The notes: a model not told the origin generated them from the sequence alone. A stretch of DNA of 64,000 nt from Tyto alba (GCF_018691265.1 NW_024881301.1:16349252-16413251); one strand, 5' to 3'; shown: positions 32,491 through 46,343, counted from the stretch's first letter. Translations and numbers: made by a program.

Positions 32491-32749
32491 AATAAAATGC
32501 AAACTAATAAATTATATACTGGCTATTTTATTAAAATGGAAAGAGAATGCATCAGAGAAAGAAAAAAATTAGAAAATTCTAAGCATATAAGCTGCATATA
32601 AGCAGATTTTTGAGTTCTTGTAAGTTCCATTTCTCCATGCCAAACTTCAGAGGACAATAAGCAGCTATGTCTTTGAAAATTCATCAGCGGAACTATCCAT
32701 TTGATTTGGTCCTTTTCTTTTTTCTTGTTTCTTCTCTTATACAGCTAAT

Positions 32750-32769
32750 AAAAAAAAAAAAAAAAAAAA
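32750..32769 (+). repeat. Poly(A) tract, 20 bases
   Basis: A run followed by an A/C-rich stretch (GCAAAACAAAACAAAAATC) and C runs to about 32845. Confidence 0.8.
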
Positions 32770-35337
32770 GCAAAACAAAACAAAAATCAAAAGAACACCA
32801 ACCCCCACCCAAAACACCACCTCAAGCAAACTCTCCCCCCTCCCCTTTCTGAGAAAAACAAGATAGAGCAAAACTAAAACTTGATGATTATAAATTTTCA
32901 TTGAAAAATAAATATTTCCTACTTTATTCTAAATCTACCATCTTTTCTCATTATCAGTATACTAAAAAACATGATTAATTTATTTTTAGGATGGGGGGGT
33001 ATTTTTAGGAACAATAGTACCAATAGCCACTGGGTTTAGTATTTCTACCATGCACTACTCAAAATAGTGTATCTAGCATTGTTTATACAGTTTACATTAT
33101 ACTGTAATGTAATAAGAAATCGGATTTGTTGATTTGAAATTCTCAGAGTGGAGAGCTCTTATCTATTTTACTTACAGACCAGGTTAAATACCTTGCAAAA
33201 AATATGAGATTTAAAGGATTAATTATTGTTTATCTCTATTCTGGTGGGGAGATGTTAGCAGTTTACAAGTCTCTACTGGGGTTTAGTGTCCATAGTTTTC
33301 TTCAGTCCAGTGGAACTACACCCAGTAACCTCAATGTCCTTTATATGATGCACTTAATGAATAAACTGAAAACCTAGACAAGCTTGTGGGATTTTGTTTG
33401 TTTGTATCTTTCTTTTTCCTCAAACTCTTTTTTTTTTTTCCCTCTATATCAAAATCAGTGAACAATACACATGTGTTTGTGGGTTTTGGTAAAGAAACTT
33501 TTCCTTGCCTCTTTCCTTGTTTTCTTTTAGGTGAGATAGCAAGGCTTAGAAAGTGAATTCTAAGTCTGGGTGCTAAAACTTTTTATCAGTGAGTTCTATG
33601 ACTTATTCCTATTAAAAATATATTATTTATTCAGCTTGCACCTTCAAATCCCAAAAGCTTTGTATAGATAATTGCATTCTATGCGCGGTTGTGAGCATGA
33701 CAATAAGCAATCAGTCAATTCCATTACTGTTAGGGTGACACTGTGAGGGCTATACCCAATGTCATTTGCTTCTCCGCAACACATGCTCAACACACTCTGA
33801 GTTCCAGTGTTTTCCTGTTATTACATTTTAAATCATACAGCTAACAATAGCTTTAGCCAATAGATTTGGAATCATGTCTGCTATGAATACAAATACTAAG
33901 GGACTAACAATTTTGTTAAAAGGCACAGGAGCTTGATTTATAATGGGACAAGCAGGTAGGAGAATACAACCTTGTTCCTTTCATCCATAATAACTATTGT
34001 AACTATTATTACTATTATTAGGCTATAAATAGAAATTATATGCCTGTGGTCAGAACATTATTTTCCTCTGTTAATGTCTACCATCAAAACCAAATGAAAG
34101 CAAGAAAGCAGTGGCTTAAAGTTGTTCTCTCTTTATACTATAATGATAAATCTCTTGATTTTTAATGGGTTTAAACAGAGAAACCCACAAAACTTACTTA
34201 GAAATTTATCTTTGACACAATTCCAGGATTGTAAAAAAATATTCCTTTTAACTACCTGAAAAGAATAACACTAGATAATAAGTGTCTCAGACCTCACATT
34301 TGTGGCGTGCTGTATTTATCTGCTGACACAAAGCTGGTATAAAGTTACTTTCCCTTGCCTATGGGACTTTTCCCCAAACAAAGGGGAATCCTGAAATGGC
34401 AGAAGGCCACCAGAATAATTCCTGCTATTTTTCTCAGCAAATGTTGGTGGAGGCATACCCTAGTTTATTCTAAGGAATGATGTTGCTGTCCCTGTGTTTA
34501 TAACATTTGAGAGAAAAGACACTCTAAACAGAACATGTATGGAACTTTATATATTTTCATGCTGTATTATTCTGAAAGTCCTTTTTCTACAATGTTGAGG
34601 ACAATATCACACTCGTGGACAGATTGTTTATACATATATACCTCTAAAAATAAGTAGAGACAGTCAGGAACTATTTTAACTTACTGTAAAACATTGTGTT
34701 TAGCACATTGTGTGCCAGGTCAAGACAAACTTCTGTGAAAATATTTGGTTCAAATATTAATTGGATATCCACAACATCACCTGAAGAGGGGAATGCACAA
34801 CATAAAAAGCTGTCTTTAAAACTCAATTTGGAATAAAAATTTGAAGTGGAGTCTCCAGTATACTCTGACCATAATGTCAATAGTTTTTCTAGTGTATTTA
34901 TGTCTTAAATCTTGCAGTTTGATAAGCAACTCAACAGTCAGTACTATTCTATTCTCTTGAATATCAGAACTACAAAACTAAATTATCTCTCTTGTCATGA
35001 CTATTTAGTCCAATGTATAGTTTAATCATTTGATACAAATTGTAAAAGTTCTAGCATTGCAACGCTGGGTACTCTAAATACTTGACTGCTGGTTATTCAC
35101 TTGGGCTGTCATAGATAAAAATTCAATTTATATTGTAGTAGGACTTTCTGAAAAGAGTTCTCTGAATTTATAATAGAGTATCTTACCAGATAAGCATGGC
35201 TTTGCAGTGTCAGAAATATTTATTTCCAAGATTTTTCAGTGAAAAAAAAGGAAAATCCTTAATTTTTTCCCAAATCAGACAGGACAAATTTTGAAGGTTG
35301 AAATATATCATTAAGGCAAAGGAGTATTTTCTCTAAA

Positions 35338-35360
35338 TTTTTTTTTTTTTTTTTTTTTTT
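35338..35360 (+). repeat. Poly(T) tract, 23 bases
   Basis: Uninterrupted T run, followed by CCTCAATGCATGCATGCATG, which includes a short (ATGC)n repeat. Confidence 0.8.
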
Positions 35361-36436
35361 CCTCAATGCATGCATGCATGTTCTGGATTCTAAAAGCATG
35401 TTTTGATAAAGAAGTTATTTTCCTTTTTTTCCCTAGAGCAATACATATTTTAGTCCCTTTGTCAAAATGCAAATTCTGATGTTATATTGTTTTTACTTTA
35501 TACATGTATATGTGCATGAACTTCGGTGGGGAGTTCTTCAGTGCATGATACCTCTATATCTCCCATATCTCATAAAACCTGGCAAAGAGGAAAATTTTCT
35601 GAAAGTCACATGCTGTGGAAATACTACTGTAGCTGAGTCACAGTGACATCACTATGATTACAGCAGTTTACACAGAAGAAAATATTGCTCTTGTTTGCAA
35701 GATGAAAAATGATTTTCAACTCTTGAAAAGACTACTGCTACTATGGAGAGATGCTTTGTTAGATATATATTGCAGGTTTTTAAGAAAAAGACAACTAGGT
35801 ATAAGAATATGAAGAAATTAGTGCTTGCATTTTCTTGAAATTGACATAAACTTGCATGTTGAACATAGAAGCCTAGATTCTTCTTTATGTTACTGACAGT
35901 GACACAGAAACAATGATTAGGAGACAAACAAAAAAAAAATCTGCTATCAGTTTCTCTCTCCTCCCTTTTAAGGAAGGAAAGGAAATTACTTAATAAAATG
36001 GTTATTCTAGTGATATTTATACTCCGCACTGAATGTCAAAAGGCGCAAAACAGTATAAAGCTAAATGCAGCATTAAGTACCCTCCTACAACATTATCATG
36101 GTAACTTGATAAAAGACTGAGAGATGCTGGGCCAAAAAGTGATGCACAAAACATTGACAGGTTTAGCTATGAATAAAAGACCTAAAATTTATTTATTTTA
36201 AATAGTTTGAATGGGGATATATCTTTGTATATATATAGGATAGTTATCTAAGAAATTTTGCTTCTTTCACCAACTGAAGCAGAAATTATGACATACTGCT
36301 GATTTTAAATCATGACCAACTTTTCACTGGACTGGCTGTGCATAAATAAGAGACAATTACAAATAAGTACCATTTTCATCTAGATGAATATCCTGATCCT
36401 GATAATTTTAAACAGCTCCTAAACTTTTAATTTCAG

Positions 36437-36461
36437 AAAAAAAAAAAAAAAAAAAAAAAAA
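36437..36461 (+). repeat. Poly(A) tract, 25 bases
   Basis: Longest A run in the window. No retrocopy recognised upstream. Confidence 0.85.
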
Positions 36462-39400
36462 GAATCTTTTCAACCATTTTAGTTAATTAGAACTGGGTTA
36501 AAACCAAAATTAATACTGATCTTTGGGAAAATTTAAATTGAGGTCTGAACTGTTTCCACCACCAATTTATAGCTATGAAATTAAATAATTAAAATGACAC
36601 CAAAAGTATTAAAGAGGAAGGAAAGTGTTCATGTGAGAAGAAAGAATGTCCTAAATGCTGTAATCAAACAAACGTTAGTCATGGCAAGCCCAGTCAGAAC
36701 AGTGCAAGAAACAAGAAGGGTAAAGGATAAGGAAGAAAGAAACTGAACGATTGCAATCCTACTAACAATTTTCTACCACTCAATAAAAATCTGTCAGTAA
36801 GAGAGAGCAGAAATGTATCACCACAAAGAAAAGTCTCATGTTCCCTAGTGTACAAAATCTGCCAGATTAGCTGTGAGTAAGAATTGTTAAACTAGCAATC
36901 TGTGCAGTTAGGACATTTTGCCATGGGTATCTTGTGAGACATCACAGAATTTGGTCTCAGTCAACCATTTCCACACTTTTCTGGTCCAAGTTTCAATTTT
37001 CCTACTCCACCTTGTCTTCTCTTCTTTCTTCTGTATTTTAAATTTACATTTCAAACTTACAGTGATGAAAGTAGGAGAAAATAATAGAAAATCATGGAGA
37101 TATGATGATTTACACCTATTCAAAATACTGCTGTGTATAACAGCAGTCCAGGAGTCAGTAGAGGCTGGCTCTAAGCCTGTCTTTCCAGACTCTCCCAAAT
37201 GACTTTGCTAGTGAAATCTTTGGCTCAAAATATCTTTGTGGCACTGAAAATATTTTTTATGTTTTCTTAGCACAGTCTGTTTTTTCTTTTCCTTTTTTCA
37301 TCTCTAAAATCAATTCTACCTGGTTCACAGGGTTACCCACCACTGGAAATCATTGCTTGACCACTACAATTTGCATTTACAGACTGGAAAACTCCTGATA
37401 TTATCCTATGTCTGCACTTTTCCCTACCACATTTCACTCTGGAGTAAACAATTCATTTTTTATGCAAGATAACTACTTGTTATTAGTATAAGCCAAAACT
37501 ACACCAAAATAAATTTGGGCAATACTGCCTGACTACTAGGTAACTGCTATCACTGCTGAGCAACCTTAAAACCAGCTCAGGCCAAAACAAGCTCAAAACA
37601 AGTCCTGAGACCCTGCACTCTCAGGTCAGGCTGTGGTCTCTTTACTACAACTGTGCCAGTATCAAACCTGTCATGAGATTGAAAATTTAGCTAAGAAACC
37701 AAAAAAATACTTCGGTCATTGTCTTGCATACTATTCTTTGCTGGTATGGTTTTAATCTGGCTTGTGTTTGGGAATGATTATATGGGTTGCAGCTACTTCA
37801 TTAACCATAGATTCACATATCCATTTTCAGATCTTGAGTCAAAGACTAGGAAATGTTGATTTAGAAAGAAATTGAAAAGATTACTGTAAGAAAGGGAAGT
37901 TATATTGGAGAGCTAAATTTAGGAATATAATGCTTTCAAGTTATAGTTTTTTCTTGGTTGAGAGCTGAAAGTGATACAGGTCTATCTGTGAAAATAGTAC
38001 TGTTTTAAGGAGAAAGACTAGGACCTTACAAAGACAGATCTAAACAGATCATAGGGAAGGATTATTCTTCATAGATTTTTTTTTTAATAACGGTCTGAAT
38101 ATTCTATTTGGATTATTATTCTACTCTCACAACAACAGATTTTATATTTATTGATGTTTGAAAGAACTTTCTTAGAGATATATGGAAAGTGATTGAAACA
38201 TAGACATTTAGGTTTTTAAAAATTGTATTTTTATACAGAATAATGGGTGAGATTCAGAAAAAGGAATGAGCTCTTTAAACCACAAATAAACTGACAATGT
38301 TTTCCTACTGAATATGGGGCACAAATTATTAGCAATATGAATGTGACATTATAAACAACTGAATGCCTTACACTTTGACAGACATGACATAATATGTGTA
38401 AATAATATATAATTTTCTTTAAAATGACACCTTTTCATAGTTCCTATATAGTCTTTTACTACTAGCTTATTATTTCATGTGCTCCTTTCTATATAATAAT
38501 TTTAACACAGCCCTGTTTGTCTATGTTAGCAAGTTTACCCTTCGTGTTATATAATCTCAGAATTTTAAGTTAAAATATTTATTTCCAGTTCCTGAGACTG
38601 CAAATCTCAATTTTCATTTAGAAATATTTCTAGCTTTCACAGTTGGAAAAGATATCATGGGTGTATAACTTTTCTGCAAGACTGAAAGCACAGAATATGT
38701 TACAAAGAATCCTTTAAAGATGTTTTGTTTGTTTTCAAGATAGATGAAAGCAGTGGGAAAGAAATACCAGTTCTTACTTCATACTTCTCATGACTACCTT
38801 TGGTATTTGTTTTTGATGGGTTTTTGCAACAGCAAATTTAGCTGATTAAATATTTCTGAGCCAAATACATTTCCTTGCATGCATTCATACGGGTGCCAGG
38901 AGGGATCATATTCATCTTTAGGTTTAGAAAATAGTTTATCTAGCAGTTAACTCTGTCAGCCACATTTTCTAACTCTTTAAAATTCTATTTCTGCTGAAAA
39001 ATAAGCAGCCTTGCATTGTGACTTCTTTTTTTTTAAAGAATTTTTTCTGTAAGTGAATGAGTAAGAATGAACATAGATGAAAAGAATCATTCTTGAAGAA
39101 CAAGAAATTGCATTTCTCTACAAATGAGATAAAACTCAACAGTTGCTTAAACTAGCCAACTTGAAAACAACTTTTGGTTTTTAAGAGCTAAATCACAGAT
39201 ACAATGAACACTATGTCTTCAACCTGTATTGTAAGAACTAATGATATCAGTAACATTGGTTGTATAAAATATCCCTCCTATAGACTATGAAGATGATATA
39301 TAAAAATGACTCTACAATCAATCCTTAAAATTAAATATGTACATAAATCTTGAAAATCCCAACTGAGACAGGTATATTACACACGATTAAACCTCCAAGT

Positions 39401-39466
39401 GTCTTTTTTTTTTTCCTAAGTGAAACTACAAAACAGCTGGCCTCTTACAGCACAAATTAATCCAAG

Positions 39467-39484
39467 AAAAAAAAAAAAAAAAAA
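39467..39484 (+). repeat. Poly(A) tract, 18 bases
   Basis: Uninterrupted A run with an A-rich continuation. Confidence 0.8.
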
Positions 39485-39639
39485 GAAACCAAACTAAGAA
39501 CAAAGAAACAAATTGCAGCAGCAAAGGCACAGGTAAATCATCACTGAACTTGGCCAAGTATAGTTAATAAACACTTAGATGAAAAATTAAAACTGTCTTG
39601 TATCTTAATGGGAGACTGTGTTTGGAAGGATCAAACATG

Positions 39640-40040
39640 CATTAGAGCAATACAGTCACCAGTAGCTGTCAGTTCAGCCAAATGACTTAGCTGCAGGATG
39701 CCTTCTGTGCGTCATAAAGCCTCCTCAAACTGACAAACATTCTGCCACTTGCTGCAGATGCACGGCTATTGTGCACAGCAAGGACTGGATATGTCATTAC
39801 AACCCTGTGTATCCCTAATTTGTATTGTCACGTGAGAGCTCAAACCTGGAATGAGGCCCCGAAGGCACAAGAACTAATGAACTCTGCCTGGCATTGGAAG
39901 AGTAATCCATCACCGACATGCGGTGGCCCTTTTCTTTAGATTGTGTTGATGAAAATTTTCTAATGTCTCATGCCAAGTGACATTCTCTTAACTGTGCAAG
40001 ACGGACTGTTCTCCCAACATTAACCTTCCCATAGCAAAAC
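39640..40040. promoter_or_regulatory. Candidate conserved non-coding element
   Basis: A 400-base patch with balanced composition and few homopolymers inside an AT-rich region. It contains TGTCACGTGAG (CACGTG E-box, about 39827-39837), AGCTGTCAG (MEIS/TGIF-like core), TATTGTGCACAGCAAGG and TTGATGAAAATTTTC. Such composition is typical of conserved elements near developmental genes. No conservation data are available, so the call is tentative. Confidence 0.3.
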
Positions 40041-40821
40041 ACATTATGTTTAGAATATTCTAAGTTAATTTGAAGTACTTCTCATTAAAACAAGGGAGGA
40101 AATGAAAGGGAAAGAAAAAAGAAAAAAAAAATATTAGTCTGGTCTTCCCTGTTTAGCTATGGATTTATAAATATAGAACTAAATGAACATGGTTATAATA
40201 GTAACATTTATCTTAAACCAAATAGACATATTCATGGATTTCTGTAGCAGGTCAGTTTGATTAAGATTGATGTTTATATTAACACTAACATCAGGTACCT
40301 AGTATTATGCTAATTCTTTAAACTTCAGCTTTTATTTTCTCCAGTCCTTCTAAATTGGGCACAAAGGCCTTCAGATTGCCTTTTTTCTGCAGACCCTTTG
40401 CCTCAATACAGCAAAATTTGTAAATCATGAGATTCTAGAAACGTTTTTCAAGAAAAACTAGCTGCCCAGACTTTGTACTTTTCTAAAGTAAATATCTTCA
40501 TATTTGTAAGAAGAGTTAGACAAGAGGTTTGCATGTTTTTTGTTTGTTTGTTTTATGCATTTTCCAAGATAATATTTGACTTCCATTAGCCATAATTTTG
40601 ATTATCCTAATAAGATCCAACTTAATGAATGTACCATGAGGAATATTCCAAGTTATCTGCTTACCCATTGCTTGCTCCAAGCTGCCCAATCCTCTACAAT
40701 GTAAAATAGTACTTCATATCTGAGTCAGAAAGACTGAGGGTGTTTTGTATCAGACACAACCTAGACTTGAAAAGAAAACAGATTTTTCCCACCTTGATCA
40801 GCCTGACTGGGTTTATCCACT

Positions 40822-41064
40822 TCAACAGACAAGAGTAGCCATTAGCAGATATGTAGTGAAACAGTTTTTTCCCTGAGACACTATTTTTTTTTTACTCAGA
40901 CCCTTAAGACTTCCAGAACCTGCATCCAAGTCACCAAGCTGCTGTAGCCAGCAGTGGATGTTATCGCCAAGAATATACTGAATTCTTTTTTTCAAATATC
41001 TGATGTGTTTAGCCTCCATATAAATATTAGTATCATCTTCAAACCGTAGGCTGATGACAGCCAT
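40822..41064 (-). other. Unrecognised 80-codon open frame, probably not a gene
   Basis: The translation is not low-complexity: it starts MAVISLRFEDDTNIY and includes LKKRIQYILGDNIHCWLQQL and SLKGLSKKK. The DDT triplet recalls a reverse-transcriptase palm, but the sequence before it has none of the expected LINE motifs. It ends at an A run that is out of character for a coding exon. I cannot assign a function and give low weight to it being expressed. Confidence 0.15.
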
Positions 41065-43125
41065 GGGATTTGATCATTATTATGTGGCAGTGGATCTTTC
41101 CTTCTCTTTTTCTACTAACTCAGGTGCTTACTGCCAAACTGAATCAGTAACAGAGGAAGCTAAGCTAGTGAACTTCACTGTCCATTATTTCACTATTTCA
41201 CTTTGCCTAATGATTTTTTATCTACTCATTTGGTTTATTTTTAATATTCTTTTCTTGACCCACAGAATGATCATATTTAATGACTCTAATAACTGGCACC
41301 TTCAATCATACCATCTGAAGTGCTGTTAAACCAAGTGCTGTAAGGACACCCTTCAAGGATACTATTCTGTGGAAATTGATAAGTTATGCTCTCATGTTTT
41401 TCTGGAGTTAGGTTGAATGATCAGTCCCCAATGCACAAGATAAGGAATATTGTGTGTAGAACAATTCTTAGTAGGATTCTTGACAGAAATGTCATCTAAA
41501 TACTTTCAGTACAGACAGCTACTACATTTTTGGAAAACTGTTTATCTGACCTTGGTTCTTCTGATTTCAGAAAGCCTACATTATTACAGATAAAAAATTA
41601 ATTAGCATGAAGATGGTAAATCCCCCATTTTACTTCTATTAAGTTACCTTTTTTTAACACTGAACTTTTATTAATCATCTTTATGTCATAATTGTTTCTG
41701 TATTCTTATTTTTATATTTTGTTTACAATGCACGTTTTTTCAAAATAAGAAATTGTCCTTATTTTTCTCAATAATGAAGTGGGAAATAGCTACTCACTTA
41801 AAGATTTTTAGAAAAAAGATTTCCTTTTGGAGAAAAAAATCCCAAATTATATTTCTCAGTTTCTAACTGAAGTGCAAATTCAGAGGTTTCCACAAAAAAA
41901 TATAACATTATAAATTATAAAATTTCAAAGGAAAATAATTCTGAATCCTGATGAAATAAATATTGTATAGATTTTAATGAAAATAAAGTTAAATAAGTAT
42001 TGGCAGGCTAACATAAAAGAGATGAAATCTAGTTTCTCTGTACAATGTACAGATTTGCAAGGAAATTCATTCTTATCAACAAAAAACCCCAGCAATTATA
42101 ACTACTATCACTTATGGGGTTTGGGCATTATTTTTAATTAATCACTGTGTTTCTTTTATTTACTCTGACTATTTTGACTCTCTAAACTTCTTGACATCTA
42201 CCTATAGGGTAACTGAAGCACTACCTCTCTTGACTGAACTGTTTTATGAGATTTGTTAGTGTTCTGTCAAGCATGTAGATCCTTATAATTTCCTCCAAAT
42301 GTATTTATATATTTACAGACCACCTCCCCGCTATCTATTCATCTCAGTCCAGTCCAAGCAGGATAAACCAGGCAGACTATGTTTTGAGCTCTGCAGCTGA
42401 TAATACAATCAAGTGACTGTGAATTCCATGGTTTGGATTTAATGATCTTGCTTTTATGTACCTTCAGGAAGAAAATTTAAAGTACAAAGCTGATATTGAT
42501 AGACAGCCTATGCCTATTCCTATGACTTATGATTACTCCGGTGATTATTCCTTTACTATATCTTAAGACATGTTTAATATAAAAATAGTAGAATATCATA
42601 TGTCTGGGTATGATATCAGAGACAAGGGAAAAATGCCAGCTGAACATGCACCCTGCTCAAGCCTTGTAAAACAAACATACTCCTAAGCATGTTAGAAGAA
42701 ATGCTCTGCTTCCTAAATCTTCCCAAGAAGCCTCCTCTAGCTCAATAACTGTTTTGATTACTTGCATTGACTGTTTATCCCAATGGGATTGCTTCTTAAA
42801 AGTATAATAAAAGTCTGAATAACGTAGAGATAAATGACAGGAATGAATAAGGGGCATTTAATCATCTTTTAATTCTAAGTGTTCATCAAAATGTTTTCTT
42901 TTTTGGGTTTGATCTTTTGTTTTGTTTTGTTTTGAATCCTTACAGCTGTTTTATCAGAACTAAAACAATGATTTTAGCAAAGCACAGCAATAAAAAGCAG
43001 TACTGTATCCTGACTGACAATACTTGTATTACTTAGTAGTAGACAATATTGATGCTAGACTTAAAAACACCCTCTTGCTTTTGTTGCTTTGTTTATTTTG
43101 TATCAAAAGGAATTACTGCTGCTAC

Positions 43126-43143
43126 AAAAAAAAAAAAAAAAAA
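43126..43143 (+). repeat. Poly(A) tract, 18 bases
   Basis: Uninterrupted A run after GCTGCTAC. Confidence 0.8.
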
Positions 43144-44073
43144 GGAAGCTATTTCTATTATATTCACACAACTGTATATATTAATCTTTTAATTATGATT
43201 TAAGTCTTGTCTTGTTTTTATTCCAAGCTGCTGACCTTCATTTTCTGGCAAGATATTGTGGCACTTCACATTCCTTAAATTGTTAGCTCATGAAATGAAA
43301 TTGTAACATCAACTAGAATATCACCTTTATAAAGGAAGAATATGTTCCTATTCTGGAGAGTATTCTTTATATTCTTCAATTCATTGCTGTTATTGATGGC
43401 ACTGCATGAGATTGATCAAAAATCTTTCTGATGTTTGAAACTTTTAATCATCTTACATCATACTGTGTTGGCTTGACCATATTATGTCAGTTCCTGCCTT
43501 TATGGCATGATTTGTAGAACAATGTCAGCAAGACCACCTTTTTCAAAGTGTGTTGTGACAGGTGACAATTGTTCTGTTGTCATAATTATACTTCCTCAGT
43601 GACTAAAGCTTTCTGCTAATATCTAGACTCACAAACAAGACTATCCGAATAGCAAGACCAATGGAGAGGTGACTTGTGCTGATGTTCAGACTGATGTCGT
43701 CATTCTAGTAAATCTTTATCTGAGGGCCTCTGTAAAGGACCCAACCTTTAAGACCAATATTTTCTTTCAAAAGGACATGATATGAATAGGAAAAAGAAGC
43801 ATTTTGTGATATAATAATGACACTTAATTTGGTCCACCTGTATTTATGTTTGTTTCAAGGAGTACTAGTATGAGTGTGCAGACTATGAGTTAAGTCTTCT
43901 CTTATTGACAGCAAAATAAAATGAGTTTACATCATCCACATTTCCCATAATGTTTCCCTCCCCTTCCTTCTCCCACCAGAGTTGACAATACAAACATGGA
44001 ACTAGTAAAATGATTTAAATGATTTTAAAACCCCCTACTATTCCCAGAACCAGTTTTAGTGTCAGTCATTCCG

Positions 44074-44130
44074 TTCCCCTTCCCCTTCCCCTTCCCCTTC
44101 CCCTCACCTTCACCCTTCCCCTTCCCCTTC
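44074..44130 (+). repeat. (CCCCTT)n microsatellite
   Basis: About nine units of TTCCCC, with a TCACC interruption near 44104-44113. A pyrimidine-only strand of this kind can form triplex or i-motif structures, and the G-rich complement can form a quadruplex. Confidence 0.85.
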
Positions 44131-44429
44131 TGTCATCTAATATGACCTTTCTTCCTCATTATATATATATTATACATAAAACTACTTCAATACACTTACT
44201 TTAACAAGATATTTCCTTTCCTGTACATACTTTTACTCATTTTGGGAACTCTTGTGTTCATGTATTTTCATAATGTATTTTTTAATTTCCTATGCACTCT
44301 CATCTAATATTTTGGTGAAAAACCTAAAAGTGTTGAAATTACTGAAATCATTAAAATATGTTGCTTTGAGATAGGAGTGTGGTTTCCAGTTAAGAATAAT
44401 ACACTTATTTTAAATATTTAAATGAGAGC

Positions 44430-46343
44430 TTTGGCTGGAACTCAGGAAAAAAAAGAGAGTTTATGACCTTTGAAAGAAGGGGTAGTTAACTCAGGAGGAC
44501 TACAGAGATGTCATGAGGTTATGCAGGGAGAAAACTAGAAGGGCCAAAGCCCAATTAGGACTTTATCTAGCTACTGCCAGAAAAGACAATAAAAAATGTT
44601 TCTATAAATACATTCACAACAAAAAGAAGGCTAAGGAAAATCTCCATCCTTTATTGGATGTAGGGGGAAACATAATGACAAAGAATGAGGAAAAGGCTGA
44701 GGTACTTAATGCCTTCTTTGGCTTAGTCTTTAATAGCAAGACAAGCTGTTCTCTGGGTATCCAACCCCCTGAGCTGGAAGACAGGGACAGGGAGCAGAAT
44801 GAAGCCCCCACAATCCAAGGTGGAATTATGAGCAAACTACTACACCACTTAGACACACACAAGTTCATGGGGCCTATTGGGATCCACCCAAGAGTACTGA
44901 GGGGGCTGGCAGAAGTGTTCACCACACCTCTTTCCATCATTTATCAGCACCCCTGGCTAACCAGGGAGATCCCAGTTAAGTGTAGGTTAGCAAATGTGAC
45001 CCCCATCTACAGGAAGGGTCATAAGGAGGATCTGGGGAACTAGAAGGCTGTCAGTCTGAACTCGGTGCTGGGGAAGGTTATGGAGCAGATCATCTTGAGT
45101 GCCATCACAGAGCACATACAAGACAGCCACGTGATCAGGCCCAGTCGGCATGAAAGGTAGATGCCACTTGGCGAACCTGATCTCCTTCTATGACAAAGTG
45201 ACCCAAATGTTGTTTACCTGGACTTTTGTAAAGTCTTTGACACTGTTTCTCACAGCATTCTCCTGGTTAAACTGGCTGCTCATGGACTGGATAAAAAACT
45301 GGCTGGATGACCAGGCCCAAAGAGTTGTGGTGAATGGACTTAAATCCAGCTGGCAGCCAGGCACAAGTGATGTTCTCCAGGGCTCAGTGTTGGGGACAAA
45401 TCTGTTTAATATCTTTAGCAATGATTTGGATGAGGGCATTGAGTGCACCCTCACTAAGTTTGCAGACAACACCAAGTTGGACAGGAGTGTTGATGTCATT
45501 GAGGGTAGAAAGGCTCTACAGAGGAATCTGGACAGGATGGATTGGTGGGCAGAGACCAGTTGTATGAGGTTCAGCAAGGCACAGTGCCAGGTCCTGCACT
45601 TGCATTACAATTACCCCATGCAATGCTACAGGCTTGAGGCAGAGTGGCTGGAAAGCAGCCCCGCGGAAAAGACCTGAGAGTGTTGGTAGACAGCTGTCTG
45701 AATCTGAGCCAGCAGTGTTCCTGGGTGGCCAAGAAGGCCAATAACATCCTGACTTCTATCAGAAATAGTGTGGCCAGCAGGACTAGGGAAGTGATTGCCT
45801 CCCTGTACTCAGCACTGGTGAGGCCACACCTTGAACACTGTGTTCAGTTTGGGGCCCCTCACTGCAAGAAAGACATTGAGGTGCTGGGGTGTCTCCAAAG
45901 AAGAGCAATGAAGCTGGTGAAGGGTCTAGAGCACAAGTCTTATGAGGAACAGCTAAGGGAATTGGAGTTGTTTAGCCTGGAGAAAAGGGAGGCTGAGCAG
46001 AGACCTTATTGCTCTCTAGAACTACCTGAAAGGAGGTTTTAGAGAGCTGGGTGTTGGTCTCTTCTCCCAAGTAACAAGTTATAGGACAAGACAAAACAGG
46101 CCAAGTTGCACCAGTGGAGGTTTAGATTGGAAATTCAGAAAAATTTCTTAATTGAAACGGTTATCAAGCACTGAAACAGGCTGCCTGGAGAAGCAGATGA
46201 GTCATCATCCCTGGTCATATTTAAAAGATGTATAGATGTACTTAGAGACATGGTTTAGTGATGGACTTGGCAGTATCATGTTTACAGTTGTATCTGATGA
46301 TCTTAAAGGTCTTTTCCAACCTAAGTGATTCTATGATTCTATA
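44430..46343 (+). mobile_element. CR1-C LINE, 5'-truncated, about 1.9 kb
   Basis: Begins about GGCTGGAACTCAGGAAAAA and follows CR1 through the linker before the reverse transcriptase (TTTCTATAAATACATTCACA), the RT domain, the C-terminus and the 3' UTR (GATCTTAAAGGTCTTTTCC), ending with CTATGATTCTATA. It is the longest CR1 copy in the window and uninterrupted by other insertions. The 5' breakpoint is approximate, and no target duplication was found. Confidence 0.9.
44513..46042 (+). pseudogene. CR1-C ORF2 reverse transcriptase, decayed
   Basis: Three overlapping open pieces make up the ORF: 44513-45043 (linker, LANVTPIYRKGHKEDLGN block before a stop), 45150-45677 and 45644-46042 (ending [13 protein letters not shown] and [10 protein letters not shown]). 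Palm [15 protein letters not shown], is intact in sequence (from 45212) but lies in a different frame from the surrounding piece. The palm C block reads KFADNTKL (45456-45479), where active CR1 has FADD, so a catalytic aspartate is lost. The [10 protein letters not shown] block (about 45369-45398) is a variant of [10 protein letters not shown]. No endonuclease domain is present. Function is lost. Confidence 0.85.

Larger units (their letters stand above)
32491..44429. other. Long unique AT-rich region, no gene seen
   Basis: About 12 kb with only homopolymer tracts and one complex patch (39640-40040). Open frames of up to 123 codons (35658-36029 minus) have low-complexity, Phe/Leu-rich translations and no recognisable domain. 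Confidence 0.5.

Noticed and set aside
35658..36029. 123-codon minus-strand frame
   Set aside because: Phe/Leu/Ser-rich translation of AT-rich DNA without motifs; expected by chance in 64 kb.
36437..36461. Poly(A) tracts (also 19099, 27856, 32750, 39467, 43126, 52602) as tails of processed pseudogenes
   Set aside because: No cellular coding sequence is recognisable upstream of any of them and no target duplications were seen. Bird CR1 does not make poly(A) tails.
44074..44130. CRISPR-like or telomere-like repeat
   Set aside because: Simple hexamer TTCCCC without spacers; not the TTAGGG/CCCTAA telomere unit.
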